Positions 63,696 through 64,000 of a stretch of 64,000 nt of DNA are shown here, one piece after another. The position numbers were made by a program, and so were the translations under genes. Position 1 is the first letter of the stretch, and each line of letters begins with the position of its first letter. Where the stretch lies: positions 5,057,001-5,121,000 of the forward strand of contig NZ_CP076457.1 of the NCBI RefSeq assembly GCF_018866325.1. Reading direction: 5' to 3'. Origin of the DNA: Streptomyces sp. YPW6. GTDB taxonomy: Bacteria; Actinomycetota; Actinomycetes; Streptomycetales; Streptomycetaceae. Under the pieces are notes generated by a model. It was not told the DNA's origin. It did no database searches and saw nothing but the letters and a program-made list of their open reading frames with translations.

Positions 63696-64000
63696 TTGTT
63701 GCACCTCGGCAGGGAGACCGGCTCAGGGACGACCACGACGACCCCCGCCCCGGCGGACCCGCCCCTGGACCTCGTCACGGTCCCGGCGCGGCAGGGCCTG
63801 GAAGCCGTGGACATCCTCCGCCGCGGCGGCGACCAGGAGGCCGTCGGCCCGGTCCTGCACGACGGGGCCTGCGACACCCTCGGCTTCCTCGTGCCGCCGG
63901 GCACCGCCGACGGCTGGGACGTACCCGGCAGCGCCTGCACGCGGACCGACGGCCGCGGACTGCGCATCCCCGCCGAGCCGCCGGTCTCCGGATCCGGCTG
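63696..64000 (+). CDS. partial gene, Prim-Pol-like/conserved hypothetical, right end truncated
   Basis: An open frame runs off the window with no stop. TTG 63696 is favoured by AGGAGG 8 bases upstream; ATG 63678 in the same frame is possible. About 100 residues are visible: a Thr/Pro start and LDLVTVPARQGLEAVDILRR, then GPVLHDGACDTLGFLVPPGT. The VPA...G...L-R pattern resembles the Prim-Pol-like protein at 54499, so it may belong to the same broad group, but the catalytic part is out of view. Confidence 0.6.
   Translation, partial: MLHLGRETGSGTTTTTPAPADPPLDLVTVPARQGLEAVDILRRGGDQEAVGPVLHDGACDTLGFLVPPGTADGWDVPGSACTRTDGRGLRIPAEPPVSGSG

Overview
The window is a stretch of a Streptomyces-type chromosome. 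The evidence is the very high G+C with third-position bias, GTG and TTG starts behind GGAGG-type ribosome sites, a DasR box, two in-frame TTA (bldA-type) codons, XRE/DUF397 and ROK/GntR regulators, and the cslA-glxA, ehuBCDA and PAS-GGDEF-EAL loci typical of that genus. No phage, plasmid, CRISPR array or antibiotic cluster is visible.

Layout. 0.2-5.5 kb: an XRE/DUF5753-DUF397 pair facing a two-gene unit ending in a 29-residue membrane peptide, then a large PLD/SF2/DUF3427 helicase. 5.6-15.0 kb: SEC-C protein, class E sortase, DUF6412-YidC, FAH-family hydrolase, a His-tailed oxidoreductase coupled to a UPF0303/heme-type protein, a ROK regulator, and an LAxTG surface protein with a TTA codon. 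15.1-23.7 kb: a phosphonate unit (GntR regulator, FAD oxidase, PhnX-like hydrolase, four ABC transporter genes, Tat-exported phosphodiesterase) tied together by a shared 16-base operator-like element. 23.7-27.4 kb: HAD-IIA phosphatase, a secreted membrane-anchored protein, a class F sortase and a GH6 lipoprotein. 27.5-31.4 kb: glxA and cslA (tip glycan synthesis), convergent with the GH6 gene. 31.8-38.9 kb: tRNA-Lys, NlpC/P60-type wall hydrolase, SPFH protein with an apparent frameshift, DasR-controlled AA10 chitin LPMO, acyl-CoA ligase, second tRNA-Lys. 38.9-42.3 kb: accessory patch of broken IS pieces around an SMI1/KNR4 gene and a secreted protein/small membrane protein pair. 42.5-50.6 kb: IclR regulator, ectoine uptake (ehuBCDA), 2-hydroxyacid dehydrogenase, a cysteine-free Asp/Glu-racemase-like protein, and a luciferase-like flavin enzyme. 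50.8-54.5 kb: c-di-GMP enzyme, M6 protease, third tRNA-Lys. 54.5-64 kb: Prim-Pol-like protein, a three-gene helicase/unknown/Fe-S nuclease module, PAP2 phosphatase, phosphoglycerate-mutase-like enzyme, an XRE/TPR regulator and a partial gene running off the right end.

The most promising poorly described system is the 55.8-60.1 kb module. A compact SF1 (UPF1/Dna2-like) helicase, a 538-residue unknown protein and a RecB/Cas4-type nuclease with four iron-sulfur-like cysteines sit in one operon, like a Dna2 enzyme split over three genes. Other themes are short GC-rich tandem repeats (20, 38, 39, 41, 48 and 86 bp), two of which begin exactly at the stop codon of a surface-protein or sortase gene, and three places where a conserved gene appears broken by a small indel.
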